From Clostridia bacterium (GTDB lineage: Bacteria > Bacillota > Clostridia > Oscillospirales > Acutalibacteraceae), in the NCBI GenBank assembly GCA_017409845.1, contig JAFQRY010000011.1, positions 62,001 to 126,000 of the forward strand: a stretch of DNA of 64,000 nt, read 5' to 3'. Below, piece after piece: positions 63,382-64,000 of this stretch. Within the stretch, counting starts at the first letter, position 1; the number at the start of each line of letters is the position of its first letter. Made by a program: the position numbers and the translations under genes. The notes beneath the pieces were generated by a model. It saw nothing but the letters and a program-made list of their open reading frames with translations, made no database searches and was not told the DNA's origin.

Positions 63382-64000
63382 ATGGATGTTTTAACCGCAA
63401 AAAAGCTTGTTATTGAAGCAGGCGAAAGACTTGTTGAAAAAGGACTTATTGCAAGAACATGGGGCAACGTAAGCTGCCGTGTTGACGATAAAACCTTTGT
63501 TATAACTCCCAGCGGCAAGCCCTATATCGGTCTTGAACCCGATGATATCGTTGAGGTTGCAATCAATACTCTCGAATGGGGCGGCAACGTTAAGCCTTCA
63601 TCCGAAAAGGGTATTCATGCCGAGGTTTACAAGCAGTTCTCCGATGCAAACTTTGTTATTCATACTCATCAGAAGGTTGCTTCTGCAATAAGTGCACTTT
63701 CAAACGGTATTGAAAAAGTAACGGGTGAAGCAGCAAGCCTTATCGGCAGCGTTATTCACATGGGCGGTTACGGTCTTCCCGGCACAAAGAAGCTTAAAAA
63801 GGGTGTTACAAACGCTCTTAAGCTTGGTCCCTCAAAGGCTGTTATCATGGCTCACCACGGTGCACTTTGCTTCGGAAAAGACAGCGAAGAAGCGTTTGAG
63901 GTTGCAAGCTCACTTGAAAATGTCTGTGCAGATTATATTCTCACAAACGCCAAGGAAAAGCTTGGCATAAAATCAGACAATCTTGACGATTTCTGTTCGG
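63382..64000 (+). CDS. class II aldolase/adducin-family protein, 3'-truncated by the window
   Basis: 206 residues visible from ATG 63382 (GAAAGGA upstream); the frame is open at the window end. TWGNVSCRVDDKTFVITPSGKPY, EKGIHAEVYKQFSDANFVIHTHQ and AVIMAHHGALCFGKDSEEAFEV are the class II aldolase motifs, with zinc ligands in HTH and HH. Members include fuculose-1-phosphate aldolase and ribulose-5-phosphate epimerase-like enzymes. Its position after the aminotransferase suggests a shared catabolic route, but the substrate is unknown. Confidence 0.88.
   Translation, partial: MDVLTAKKLVIEAGERLVEKGLIARTWGNVSCRVDDKTFVITPSGKPYIGLEPDDIVEVAINTLEWGGNVKPSSEKGIHAEVYKQFSDANFVIHTHQKVASAISALSNGIEKVTGEAASLIGSVIHMGGYGLPGTKKLKKGVTNALKLGPSKAVIMAHHGALCFGKDSEEAFEVASSLENVCADYILTNAKEKLGIKSDNLDDFCS

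Overview
The window looks like chromosome of a spore-forming, Gram-positive gut bacterium of the class Clostridia, most likely an uncultured Ruminococcaceae/Oscillospiraceae-type organism. This is inferred from spoIIE, a ylxR-ylxQ-infB operon, an infC-rpmI-rplT block with an L20-type leader, strong AGGAGG ribosome sites, consensus sigma-A promoters, GH51 and GH2 glycosidases, and a bile-acid-type dehydrogenase. No species can be named from sequence alone.

Layout. 1-5.2 kb: the end of a GH51 arabinofuranosidase, a small Cys-rich protein, an OmpR-type two-component pair and a CAP-domain lipoprotein. 5.2-5.6 kb: palindromic repeats. 5.6-22.4 kb: an accessory island, visibly more AT-rich than its flanks. 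It opens with transposon-type genes (a DUF6809-like ORF and a tnpV with an internal stop) and closes with the C-terminal remnant of a large serine recombinase. It carries three cargo modules: (a) a leftward 7-alpha-hydroxysteroid-dehydrogenase-like gene coupled to a BaiG-like transporter; (b) a rightward superoxide reductase, AhpC and a rearranged AhpF; (c) an unbroken 18-gene rightward array of small modifying enzymes: eight GNAT acetyltransferases (one AAC(6')-like), an aminoglycoside-phosphotransferase-like kinase, two methyltransferases, a nucleotidyltransferase, a P-loop kinase, HIT and HAD hydrolases, a SWIM protein, an Fe-S flavoprotein and one unknown. The array is preceded by a consensus promoter, an 18-codon leader ORF and a terminator hairpin that the leader can potentially disrupt. 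This looks like an attenuator-controlled resistance or detoxification array and is the most interesting part of the window.

22.4-64 kb is mostly core genome: mfd, two secreted or anchored proteins, a SanA/YdcF protein behind a hairpin leader, truB, rimP-nusA-ylxR-ylxQ-infB-rbfA-nrnA, tRNA-Gly(GCC), ybaK, a GH2 beta-galactosidase with a palindrome over its -35 box, a solitary 5S rRNA with its own promoter, spoIIE, rlmB, a degenerate P-type-ATPase-like protein, infC-rpmI-rplT, a TrmH-type methylase, dprA, topA, trmFO, an acyl-carrier-like protein without its serine, rnc, a radical SAM protein, smc, a class III aminotransferase and the start of a class II aldolase. Several families of short palindromic repeats lie between genes.

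Family assignments come from motif recognition and remembered family sequences; no database search was run.
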